Below, piece after piece: positions 1 to 10,953 of a DNA stretch of 64,000 bases. The notes beneath the pieces are model-generated. The model searched no databases, was not told the DNA's origin, and was given only the letters and a program-made list of their open reading frames with translations. The position numbers and the translations under genes are program-made. This DNA comes from Mycoplasmoides fastidiosum (GTDB taxonomy: Bacteria; Bacillota_I; Bacilli_A; Mycoplasmatales; Mycoplasmoidaceae). The stretch is from contig NZ_CP101809.1 in NCBI RefSeq assembly GCF_024498275.1, positions 496,001 through 560,000 on the forward strand, given 5' to 3'. The number at the start of each line of letters is the position of its first letter. Position 1 is the first letter of the stretch.

Positions 1-420
1 ACCAAAAATGGTTTAGCTTACGCCATCATTTCTAAAAAAGATAGTCAAAAATATATGGTTGAAGATATTCCCACGATTGTTCCAATTTTGGCTAACATTC
101 ATAATGTGGAAATTTGAACTAGTTTAATGTATGATTTTGAATTCAAAAAATGAAAAGCTTCAATTCGTTCTCGGGATGTGCAAATCAATGCTATTGCCCG
201 GGAATTTGGTGGGGGAGGTCATAAAAAATCAGCCGCCACAGTTTTTGAAAAAAAGCGGGACTATTTCAAATTATTAGCCCGTTTAAACCAGTATTTGTAC
301 GAACTTGGTTATAAAAATACTTCAATTAATGAAGCCAACGCTAGCAGCGGGTATTTAATGTGACACCAGTGATTTAGTTTTCCGTTTGAAAAGAAAAAGA
401 AAAAGTATGAAGAAAAATAA
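1..420 (+). CDS. DHH/DHHA1-family phosphoesterase, C-terminal part (5' partial)
   Basis: The gene enters from the left edge; about 139 codons remain, ending TAA at 418-420. Seen: in-frame TGA codons at 118, 151, 361 and 370 read as Trp, and the signature GGGGHKKSAA near residue 71, the nucleic-acid-binding glycine-rich loop of DHHA1 domains. Known of the family: NrnA/MgpA-like proteins of mollicutes hydrolyse nanoRNA, pAp or cyclic dinucleotides in the cytoplasm with two Mn ions held by the N-terminal DHH domain, which lies outside the window. The C-terminus is Lys-rich. The next gene's ATG (407) overlaps this one by 14 nt, suggesting co-transcription. Which substrate it uses cannot be decided from this part. 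Confidence 0.85.
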
Positions 421-1516
421 AGCAAAAATTTTCACTGGATTAGCTGGAATTAATTATTGCTTTTTTTTATTAACTTTAAGTTTTCCCATTTATTTATTAA
501 TTTTTTTTCAAGCTTTTTTTGGAGCCCAAAAAATTGCATCCCAACCAAAACCTGATTCAGCCCCAACAATCACTTTTGATTGGAAGATACGGTGCAAAAT
601 TTGATGATCAGAACATAAACAAACAATCATGAACTACCAACTTTTAAGTACAGCAATGGTGGGTTCTTTTATTATCAGTTTGGTTCTTATTCTTCTTGAT
701 TGGGATGGGTTTTTGGTTTTATGCAATTTATTAATTGCAACTTGATTAGTGAGTTATTTTGGATGACAGTTTTATCAAACTAAAAAAAACCAACCTGCTC
801 CACCTAAAATAGTTTTGGGTGGAGCTGATCAGTACAAACAAAAAGTTTTGGGATTAATTTATTTATTGGCTACTTTTATCATTAGTGGCATTTGTTTAAT
901 TTTATTTTTTGTTTTGAACCAAAATAAAATTAGCACAATTGATGGTATTAGTTTTTATCATAATACTAGTCAATTAAGTTTTGTACATACTGCACCGGTG
1001 CCTGAAATTAATGATTTCAATGTTTTTTTTCAAGATCTAAATTTAGCTTATGGCGCAGTGGGATTTAATACGACTTTATTTTTAGTCGGAATTTTAACTG
1101 CTGGATTGTCATGATGAATTGGCATTAGTGGACTTGTTTGATTATTTATCACTCAAACTTATCAACCAGTGATTTTTTTAATTACTTATCATTTAAATAA
1201 TGCTTGAACTTGGGGAGCATTATTTGCTTTTTTTGTTGGTTTTGGGATTGCTACTGTGTTAAAATGATGATTGAAAAATCATATTAATTTTTTCAAAAAT
1301 TTTCAAAATAATTACCGGTGAATTACTGGTTTATCCAGTTTAATTTTTAATTGAATTTTATTTGGCTCAACATACTTTCATCATTATGCATGAACAGTAG
1401 CTCCACTTGTTTTAGCGCTTATTTGTTGAGTTGTGTTTATTGTGATTAACAGCAGTGTTTATTATTATCGTCAGCAATTAAAACCAATTTACAGTCATTG
1501 ATTTTTTTATGAATAA
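407..1516 (+). CDS. Hypothetical polytopic membrane protein (369 aa)
   Basis: I do not recognise a family. Seen: one frame stays open from the ATG at 407 to TAA at 1514-1516 when the many TGA codons are read as Trp, giving about 369 residues. It is very hydrophobic, with roughly eight or nine predicted membrane segments and a Lys-rich N-terminus (MKKNKAK). A polar loop (about residues 180-215) may face outside. It overlaps the upstream DHH gene by 14 nt and the downstream polymerase gene by 8 nt, so all three are probably one transcript with coupled translation. A TTG at 386 is an alternative start; ATG 407 is preferred. Confidence 0.75.
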
Positions 1517-2651
1517 ATTCATTTTTCATATTGACATTAATGCCTTTTTTGCCACAGTTGAAGAAATTTTAGAACCTAGTTACAGTACCCAACCAATTGC
1601 GGTTTGTGCTCGAGCCAATCAATTTGGCATTATTTCTTGTCCGAATTATTTAGCCCGAAATTACGGAGTTAAATCGGCCATGAATAAAATTGAAGCAAAA
1701 CGGCTTTGTCCAAATTTAGTTTTTGTTTTAGGCCATTTTGATCAGTACGAAAAATATTCCAATCAATTTTTTCATTTTCTCAAAACTCATTACGGCAAAA
1801 AAATACAAATTATGTCAATTGATGAATGCTATTTAGATGTCACTAATCGGGTTAAAACGATTAATCAAGCTTTAGCTTTAGCAAAAGAAATTCAAATTGA
1901 AATTTTCAACCATTTAAAACTAAAAATTAATATCGGGGTTAGTGATAATAAATTTGTGGCTAAAATGGCTTCGAATTTACATAAACCCATGGGAATTGTG
2001 AGTTGTTTTGGAACCGATAATTTTCAAAAAATTTTTTGACCTAAACCAATTAAAGATTTTTATTTTATTGGAATCAAAACTACACCACTATTACATAAAT
2101 TAGGGATTAAAACTATTGGTGATTTTGCCCAATATCCACAACCTGATAATTTACAAAAAATTTTTTTAAATCAGTATGAAACCTTCATGGCTAATGCTTG
2201 GGGTTATGGGGATGATTTTGTTGATGCACGTCATTATGGTTATAAATCGATTTCAGCTAGTCGCACTTTAGATGAGGCGACAACTAATTATGAAATTTTA
2301 AAAGAATATATTTTAAAGTTATTATCCAGTTGTTATGAAAAATTAGAAACAACCAATAATTTAATTCCGCATAACATTAAAATGGACTTTCGATTTGCTG
2401 ATGAAACTAAACAGGGATTTACTTTAAAAAATTTAACCACTAAACTGGATTCATTTGACAAAATTGTTTTTTATTTATTTAAATTATTTGAAAAAGAATA
2501 TCGTTCTGATGAACCAGTGAAATTTATTGCCATCTATTTTCGTACTTTAAAACCCAATTTGCCTGATCATAATTTATTGAATCCGCATCAAGATTCCCGC
2601 AAAGAAGAGCAAGAAAAAATTAAAAAAATCATTTTTGATATTTTGAATTAA
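1509..2651 (+). CDS. dinB: Y-family DNA polymerase (DinB/UmuC-like)
   Basis: A 380-residue protein with in-frame TGA (Trp) at 2037. Seen: the N-terminal metal-binding motif FHIDINAFFATVEE (residues about 5-18) and the catalytic motif MSIDECYLDVT (about 101-111), which supply the acidic residues of Y-family polymerases; the little-finger region follows from about residue 240. Known: these enzymes carry out error-prone translesion synthesis across damaged template. M. genitalium has one similar protein (MG360). The start ATG overlaps the previous gene's end by 8 nt. A terminator hairpin follows. Whether it is true Pol IV or a UmuC-type homologue is not clear from motifs alone. Confidence 0.92.
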
Positions 2652-2695
2652 AAAATATCAAAAAGGTGTGGTTTTTCTGCAAATAATATGATTTT

Positions 2696-2732
2696 AACCA
2701 GTAAATCAATAATTTGATTTCACTGGTTTTTT
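2696..2732 (+). terminator. Intrinsic terminator after dinB
   Basis: The arms AACCAGTAAATCA and TGATTTCACTGGTT pair with a single bulged base and are followed by a T-rich run. The hairpin lies 45 nt after the dinB stop and separates it from the lipoprotein block. Confidence 0.75.
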
Positions 2733-2779
2733 ACGGGTTTTTCGGGTGGATTGCAACCGAAAATTAGGTCAATTTATTG

Positions 2780-2785
2780 TATAAT
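2780..2785 (+). promoter_or_regulatory. Putative -10 box for the giant-lipoprotein operon
   Basis: A TATAAT hexamer lies between the dinB terminator and the first lipoprotein. No good -35 is evident, as is common in mycoplasmas. The implied leader to the ATG at 2937 is about 145 nt. Confidence 0.5.
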
Positions 2786-2936
2786 AACAGTTACTATAGG
2801 CACTTTTTTCTCGGAAAAAAATGTCCTTTTTTGATATTCAGGATTCTGATTTAGGGTTCTGAATAATTAACAAATAATTTTTTGTTTTTCATTATTAAAT
2901 GAAAATAACAAAATTAATTCAGATTCTTTCGAATAC

Positions 2937-5900
2937 ATGAAAATCAATAACTACAAAAAAACTGCTAAAAAACTTTTAAGTTTTTTAAGTCTTAGTTTAA
3001 TTAGTGGAACTGTTCTAGCTGCTTGTGGGGGCATTAATGTTGCTTCTACAACTAACACTAATGCGCTTTTGAATTTAGGTGACCGTACCAAATTTGCTAG
3101 TAATGATGCTTATTCTTTAAAAAACTTTACTTCCAGCATTTTAACTAAAACTGATGCTGGCAAAAATTTGTTACGTCAATTTGTTCGCCAATTAATTTTG
3201 AACTGATTTGAAAACCAAGCCAAATTGGATTCTGAAAAAATGATTGGTGGAACTTCAGATATTCCTAACGCGTTTGCTAAATATAAAAAAGATACAACTG
3301 AAGAATTATCTGGAATCTTAATTAGTCAAGGGGGTAATATTGGTACAGCAAGTACTTTATCCCAAAACAGTACTCTAGACCAATCTGGGGGAAATTCCCA
3401 AACTTATATTAATAATAAGTTGTTAGATAACTACTACCAACAATTTAAAACTCGGTTTGTAAATTTAAGTAGTTCTAATTTCAACATTAACCCGAATGCT
3501 GAATTTGATAGTAATGGTAAACTAGTTTATAACGATAAAGCTTATTTAGACTATGATTTCAAAATTACTAATGAACTGTTAGACAATTCTGACAACTGAT
3601 CTAAAATTGGTTTTTATCCGCAATTATCTGATGCTGAAAAAACAGCAGATAACAAAAACATTGCTTTTGGATTGGCTGATTTGCATAATTTTTTATACCG
3701 TCGTTGACAAGAAATTAACAAACCAATTAATGTAGCAATGTCATTGTGAAAATATGATGACAAAGCAACTAAAAATAATTTGTTATCAGTTTATAACAGT
3801 GATAAATTAGAAAATGCTTTTCCCGAAAAAGCAGATTATAAATTCCCCTATTATGGATCAACAACTAATGACGATCCCACTTTAAGCACGAACAATGCCC
3901 CAATTAAATTTCAACAATTTGTTAAAAATTTAACTGCTTTAACTCCAACTGATGCAAGCAAAGGAATTTTTAATGTACCCAAAAATTACACCGATGATAG
4001 TGGAACTAGTATTCCAACTACATTAAGTAATATTTTCAGTACTTTATTCCCCCAATTTGCAGCTGGAGTAGTTCATAAATTTTTACAAGTAACTGATTCT
4101 AGTTCAACTAATAGTGAAGCAACTAAAAATGTGAATGAAATTGAAACTTCAGATTTAATGTCTAAAGATTTAATTAATTTATTTTTAGAAAAAAATACAG
4201 ATGTTCAATCTAAATCATTAGTTGGGATTCATTTTGACAAATCAATTTTTAATCCTAATTCTGCTTACAAAGATTATGACTTTGTAATGGATCAACGTGA
4301 TGTGAAGGATTCGCCGTGAATGTTTTTACGCAACACCGCAGGAGTACACGCGATTGCAATTGATGGCTATAACTACATTAAGAATAAAAATAACACAAAT
4401 ACTTCTTCTACAGTTGCTGATGCATTAAAACGTAGTTATGAATTTTATAATTTTCGGGCCTTACAAAAACTTTATGAAGGAGTATTGAATTTAAAAGACA
4501 CCAGTTCTGTTAATGCTTTAACTGATGCAAACAAATTTATTTCTGATAACTTTGATGCTTTAATTTTTGATTACTATTACAAAAATCTTTCTAATGCAAA
4601 CTCCATTTTCGCTGGAGTAGAAGATCCTAGCGGTAAAGTGCTAGGTTCAGCTAAAGTCGATGGATCAATTGATTTGGTGACTGATCAAACTGTTTTAAGT
4701 GAATTTAAAAAAGCTTTAGAAGCTTTAGCTAATTTAAACTGGGCAAACTCATTTGCTAACAGTTTAAATTTGATGGGTGAACGTTTGCAATCAGAATACC
4801 TTGGTTTTAATTTAGAACCACACGTTACTGCTACAACAGCAACCACTTCTACTCATTCACAAATTCAAGCTCAAGTAACACAATCACAATCTAGTGGAAG
4901 TGGTACTAGTGGCGGTGCAGGTGGTGGCGGAGGCGGTGGTAGTTCAGCCACTGCAGCACCAGCTGCTGTTGCACCGGCCCCAGCGGCCGCAGCTGCTCCG
5001 GCACAACCAGCTCAAAAAGCTGAATTATTATCCAATATTGCCAATGGCTTGGCTTCTGTTATGCCTTATGCATTAGATACTAATTTTAGTCAAGCTGCAA
5101 CGATCACCACTAATACTGGTCGTTACAAAACATTAGCACCAATTTTTACTGATCAAAAATACAATGATTTTTATCAAGTTTTTGATTATTCTAATTCTGT
5201 TAAAAATTTAAAAACTTTAGAAAAAGATTTTTCTGACGCAGTCGAAAAAGTTGTTGAAAATATTAATTTACAACCGTCTCAAAACTTAGAAAATCCAGCT
5301 GGCTCACAAATTATTTTAAGTAATGTTGATGTGTTTAATTATGCTTTAAATACATACTTAAATAATCCAAGTAATATTTCAGCGATTGTTTCTACCAACT
5401 TACTTTTAGAAAATTATTTATCTAAAATTATTGACTTAAATTCATACATGTTAAAAGATGATAAGTTATTAGGTGATAATTTCAAAACTTTAAAAGTAGA
5501 TGACACTAAAAAAGCACAAGCTAATCCAACTCAAACAGGTGCTAATAGTAGTGAATATCTGCCATTGAATGATGCGGTTGCTAATGCGTATTATTCTAAG
5601 AAATATTTAGATAGCAAAAACCCATTAATTTATGGGGGTTTTCAACATATTAATGAAAGTACTAATGTTGATGTTGCAGCTTTTGCTAAAAACTTTAACG
5701 ACAAACAAAAACAGTTATTTGAACGCAATTTTTATTATGAAACTAGTTTAGCTTACAATCCTTATTCCACCGATAATAATGATTATTTTGCTTTCTTACA
5801 AGCTTTAAAATATTTAACTCGTAATCGGTTTGAAAATTTACGTTTATATTTACGGAGTAGTTTTTCTTCGACAACAAATGCTGCATTTGCTTGATTAGTT

Positions 5901-7031
5901 GATGTACCCAATGAAAAAATTACTGGATTAACCACCCAAGATCTTGTATTAAATAAATTTGAAAACACTAATTTAAATTATCAAAACAAATTATTAAATC
6001 CATTTGTTAGTCCAACTGAAAAGTTTAATTCTTACAATACTGATTACACTAATTCATTTAATTACACCACCATTTTAAACAGACCGACAACATCGACTGT
6101 TGCAAATAGTGGAGCAGATAATATGCAATCATCTCCGATGCCTGCTGCATCTGCCAGTTCTATGCAAAACCACACCAATATCTTTAAAGGATTTAGTGGT
6201 TTAGTAATTGATGGGGCTAACCGTTCTTGAACAAATCCAACCCAGTCTGATTCGGTTATCAGTGCTTTAAAAGACATTCGTAGTTACACTAATGCGGGCA
6301 GAAATGGTTTATTGTTTAGTTATGGTAATTTAGAAGGATTAACCCGATTTATTAATAATTTGGACTCAGTTGCTGCAGTGGAACAGATGGCAGAACGTTT
6401 ACAAGAATTAGTTAATAGTTTAACAATTAATGCTATTAACACTCAAACATTGCAAATCAAATTATCAGATAATAAAGTAGTTACTCGTCCATTAAGTTTT
6501 CAAGAAAAGAAAAATGCTTTATTAGCTTTAGTTAATAACTATAAAATGCCTTCAGTTAACCAAGCAGTGGCATTAGCAGATTTTAAACGCATTTATGGAA
6601 CAGATCCAGAAAATGGCTACCGTTCTTTAGATAATGTTTATACTTTGCAAACTTCAGGAACAGAGTTTGCCAATAATATTTCTGCAGATTTATTTGTACG
6701 GTTCAATGATTTGTTCAAATCTGCTACAAACACAACAACTTCTAATAATCAATTTGCTTTTAGTATTAAAGACAACAATAAATTGTCTCAGTTAGTTTAT
6801 GCTGTGCAAGTTAGCTCTGCAGATTTTGATACTTCTGAAAGTTTTATTAAACTAATTCAAAACTACTTAGGTGATAACGTTTTTGCTAACTGATTGGTGC
6901 AATTAGCTAGTGAGAAATTCTTCCAAGATTTAGCTAAAACTGATTTTGAATCAACAATTGAAAAAATGGTTGTTTATGATACTCGCTTCCAAAAAGCATT
7001 ATCCACTACTTATATTTCTAACAAAAACTAA
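2937..7031 (+). CDS. Giant surface lipoprotein 1 (1364 aa)
   Basis: First of three tandem paralogous lipoproteins. Seen: Lys-rich start, hydrophobic signal and lipobox VLAAC with the lipidated Cys at residue 30; the remaining 1330 residues are predicted extracellular, Asn/Ser/Thr-rich and without further membrane spans. The frame is open throughout with TGA as Trp (for example 3597, 4317, 5892, 6891). Around residue 469 lies GVHAIAIDG, a block present at nearly the same position in both neighbours. Residues about 657-695 form a Gly-, then Ala/Pro-rich linker. The C-terminus has KMVVYDTRFQKAL, matching the neighbours. Length and paralogy recall the MG307/MG309/MG338 lipoproteins of M. genitalium (inference, not aligned). 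Function unknown; host contact or antigenic roles are plausible. Confidence 0.85.
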
Positions 7032-7072
7032 TTTTTGTATTCCTAAAATTTTGCTGATCAGCGAGGTAATTA

Positions 7073-10000
7073 ATGTCCAAATTTTTTAAGTCCAAAAAAA
7101 CTAATAATCGCATTAAAGTTAAAGGAAGTCTATTTTTCTTAGGCTTTAGTGTTTTAGTTTCCGCTTGTGCTCCAATTTTTCAACAACAAGCTGCTGTTGC
7201 TGAAACACCTAAAGTTGAAAAAGTTAATGATAGTGTGATTGCAAGAATTAATGGTCAGGATTATACATTAACACAAGCAACTCACGACTTCATGAAAACG
7301 GTCACTGGTGCTAAAAATTTTGTTAAGAGTTTTAATGATTTATTAATTTACAATTTCTACAACTCTCTACTTTATTTAAGTGAAAACGCTACTCCTGATG
7401 CTTCATTTGTTGCTAACAAATTTTTAGGACAATTAAGTTCGATTAACACCGAAGTTAATAACGAATATGCTGATCTAGAAAAAAAGGCTTTAGAAACCCA
7501 TCCTAATGACACTTCAGCCCAAATTGATTACAAACAAGCTAGTTTAGATAGTAATGGGGGGGATTTAATTCGTTACCGCAAATTTAAATCTCTAGCAAAA
7601 TTGCGCACTAATTTCATTGCTAGTTTATTAGATGATAATTACTTAAACTACAGTGGGAATAATTTTATTGATCGTGATACTTTGGACAATCCAACCAATT
7701 GAGTTAATTTAAAGTTCAAAAATAATAGTTTAGTTGATCCATTAGCCCAAATTATTGCGGAATTTCAAGATTTCTTATTTGAAGACTGGTACAAATACAC
7801 TCAACCTGTACCAGTTGTTACTGTATCTTGGAATTATGCAGGAGCTGATTTGAAAGCTTCTAATGGGTTGCCAATTTTAGAATCAATTTATGATAAGGAA
7901 AAATTATTGCTGCAAGGAATTAGTTTGCCTTCTGCACCAAATTACAATTATCCGGCTTTTGATGATGTATCCCAATCAGCCACTAACACTGGTGCTAAAT
8001 TTAAAAACTTTGTTACTAACATTAATACTTTAATTAATTCTAATGCCATTGTTTCTCCGGTGACTAATTTAAGTGATGTAACCGATAATACTTATCAAAT
8101 GCAAAGTTTAACTGATTTAGGCGCAGCATCTAACAGTTCCCAACGAAATGCAGCAATTTTACAACTTTATAATTCCAATTCTAAAATTAAACAAAGTGTA
8201 GTTAATGGTGTTGCAAGTAATTCATTGACTGGAGATAATATTCTAAAGAACTTTTTAGGATATAACGGAACTGCTTCGTCTATGACTGGTATTAGTATTG
8301 ATGGTTCCACCATTTTTAAAGCTAATACGGCTTTGACAAATAGCAGTACCACTAACAATTTTCCAACTAAAGTTTATGATTTAATTCAGATAACCGATTC
8401 TACAACTAGTTCCAACATTAATAACAAATGAATTTTGTATAAAGATGATACTGGAGTTCATGCAGTTGCAATTGATGGCATTGGCAAATACGATACTGAT
8501 ACAGCTTATCTGAAAAAATTAATTTTATGAAGAAGCATGCGCTTCAAAAATAATATCAGCACAACCACTGGTGCTAGTTTTGATTTATTTGCTACTTTAA
8601 AATCTTATTTAGAAACTAATTTTGATGCAATTATGCTGCGTTATTTGCGTCAAAATTTTGCTATTGCCAACACCCAACAAATTAATCAAATTTTACGCAC
8701 TGGTAATCTCAATATTTTAACTGCGACTGCATCTGTGAATAACACCAATGTTTTCAATGGTCAATTAAATGCAACAGCTAATTTATTTTTTAATGGTACT
8801 TATAATCCCTTTTGACATAATGAACATGTTCGTAGTTCTAAAACCAAATTAGCAGAACTATTAGAAACCGCATCTGATTTTTTAAATGCTTCATTTTTTG
8901 CAAATAAATTATTTAGCTTACGTCAAAAATTAACCGCAAGTTATAGCGGATTAGTTACATCAGAACCATTTACTAAGAGTTCTTCTAATTATTTTTCTAA
9001 TTTACGCAATGGTCTAGCTGCTAATCTGCCGTTTAAAATTGCAGCAGATTATACTAAAGATCCAACTGATTACACCAAATTTAGTGCTACAAATGCTAAT
9101 GATGGTGGCTATACCGATTTAGAAAAAGTTTATTTCAATACAAAACAAAAAAAAAATCCTGATGATGCTTACAAAGACTTTTTAACACCGGGTAAAATTC
9201 AGTCAACTTACCAAGCATATTTAGCTAAATTAGCGGAATATTTTCGAGTTAATACTTTTAATTTAAATTTTGAATATGCTTCTGAAGAAGCGCGCCGTTT
9301 ATCACGTTTCTTGCATTTTGCTGCTGATCCTAGTGTGGAACATGGTCGGTTATTATTGACTGATATTGATCATGAATTAATGGAATTAACTAAAAATTCA
9401 GCGGATCAACAAAATGGAATTGGTAACATTATCCAGCAAAAACTTTATGCCCAAAACGGGATTGATCATTATTTTGATTTTCAAACTAACAGCATTAAAG
9501 TTGCAACTACTAATCCAGGTTTATGAAATTTTAGTGAAACCTTTAAAACCTCTTTTGAGAATAATTTTTATTTATCAAAAGTTGGTGAAGATTTTACTAA
9601 AGCTCCAGTAAAACAAGTTTTTGGTGGTTATAAAATTAGTGAAAACCGCAGTGGTTACAATAAATTATTAGCTAATTTGTGATACCAAAAATATTATTTA
9701 AACAGCACTAGTGGTTATGATTTATTAGGTGTGGACTTATTAAATGAATACCAATTTTTCCTAACTTTAAACTGGTTAATTCGGGATAATTTTGCTAACT
9801 TCCGGGAGTATTTAGCTGATTATATTGGGTTTAACGGAATTGCTGGTTTTGTTTGACAAAACGAAAACCGACGTTCAGCAACCTTAAACTGAACTTTTGG
9901 AAATCAAGCGTTTTCAGCAACTAATTCTAATGATTACAAGTTCTCTGAAAATCCAAGCAATATTATTAACACTCCATACATTAATAAAGATAAAAGTTTT

Positions 10001-10939
10001 AGTCAAGTAACTAATTTCAATTTAGATCAAAACAACTGAAGTTTTGCGAAAATTGGTAATTTTGATGCGGTTGGTTTCAAAGGATTATTAAAAACAAGTG
10101 ATGCGGTAGCTAAAACCAATACAGTTGTTGGTCCGTTACTGTTCCAAGATTTTGAACTAGCTCGGAACACAACAACTAGTCAAGGTCAGTTATATAACTG
10201 GGGTAATTTTGAAAACTTAGTAAACAGCATTACACACATTAAAACTTTTGCTGAATTAAATAGTATTGTTGGCTCTTTATCTAAAGCTTATCCAAATATT
10301 TCATTTGATAATGTTAACCGACCAACAGTATTAAGTCCACTACCTGGATCTAAACCAATCAGATTAACTTTAACCGAAAAAGTCACTGCTTTATTAAATA
10401 TTGTTTATGGTTACAGTTATACTTATCGGGATGATAGTGAACAAATCTTTGAAGAATCTGTGCAGCGAATCTATAGAACTCGACCGACCGAACGGAATCA
10501 TTGTGATAATGATCAATTAGCAACTGATTCATGTGCTTGAAACGGCGATGGAACTGGTCGAATTACTGATGATGCATTTTTAGCATTTGGTGGTTCCATC
10601 AAAAATGGCACACCTAATTCTTTAGCGCCGTATGCGATTTCTAACACCGCATCTAATTTCACTACATATGTGGCTTATATGCAACAAATTAATTTTCAAG
10701 ACGTTTTATCAACCGAAAATTTCGGTCGCTTCATGTCCCAAATTTCAAGTGATGTGTTTATGCAAACCTTGTTAAATACCGCGAAATTAACAGATGTGCA
10801 AGCTAAAGCGAAATTTGACTTCTTAAACCGTAACAACTTCCAAAAAGTAGTTGTCTATGATCAAGCATTACGCAATTCTTTAGGAATGCAATGATCTGTG
10901 GTAAAAGCCCAAGTAAGTAATGAAGAACAAACTAATTAA
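7073..10939 (+). CDS. Giant surface lipoprotein 2 (1288 aa)
   Basis: Second of the tandem set, 41 nt after lipoprotein 1. Seen: basic N-terminus, signal segment and lipobox LVSAC with Cys at residue 32; open to TAA at 10937 with TGA read as Trp. It shares GVHAVAIDG at about residue 461 and the C-terminal block FQKVVVYDQALRNSL with its neighbours. Just after the lipidation site the segment VIARINGQDYTLTQ resembles the start of SurA/PrsA-type chaperone domains, a weak similarity worth testing. Two cysteines near residues 1142 and 1151 (in an Asp/Asn-rich stretch) are unusual for the family. Predicted anchored to the outer face of the membrane; function unknown. Confidence 0.85.
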
Positions 10940-10953
10940 AAAGGATTAAGATC

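Noticed and set aside
4894..5076. A Val/Gln/Leu-rich 60-codon ORF
   Set aside because: It is the shifted frame of the Gly/Ala/Pro linker of lipoprotein 1.
2937..7031. Lipoproteins, dnaX, uvrA and others look like strings of pseudogene fragments
   Set aside because: All breaks are TGA codons in one frame; with UGA as Trp each gene is continuous and the families have Trp there.
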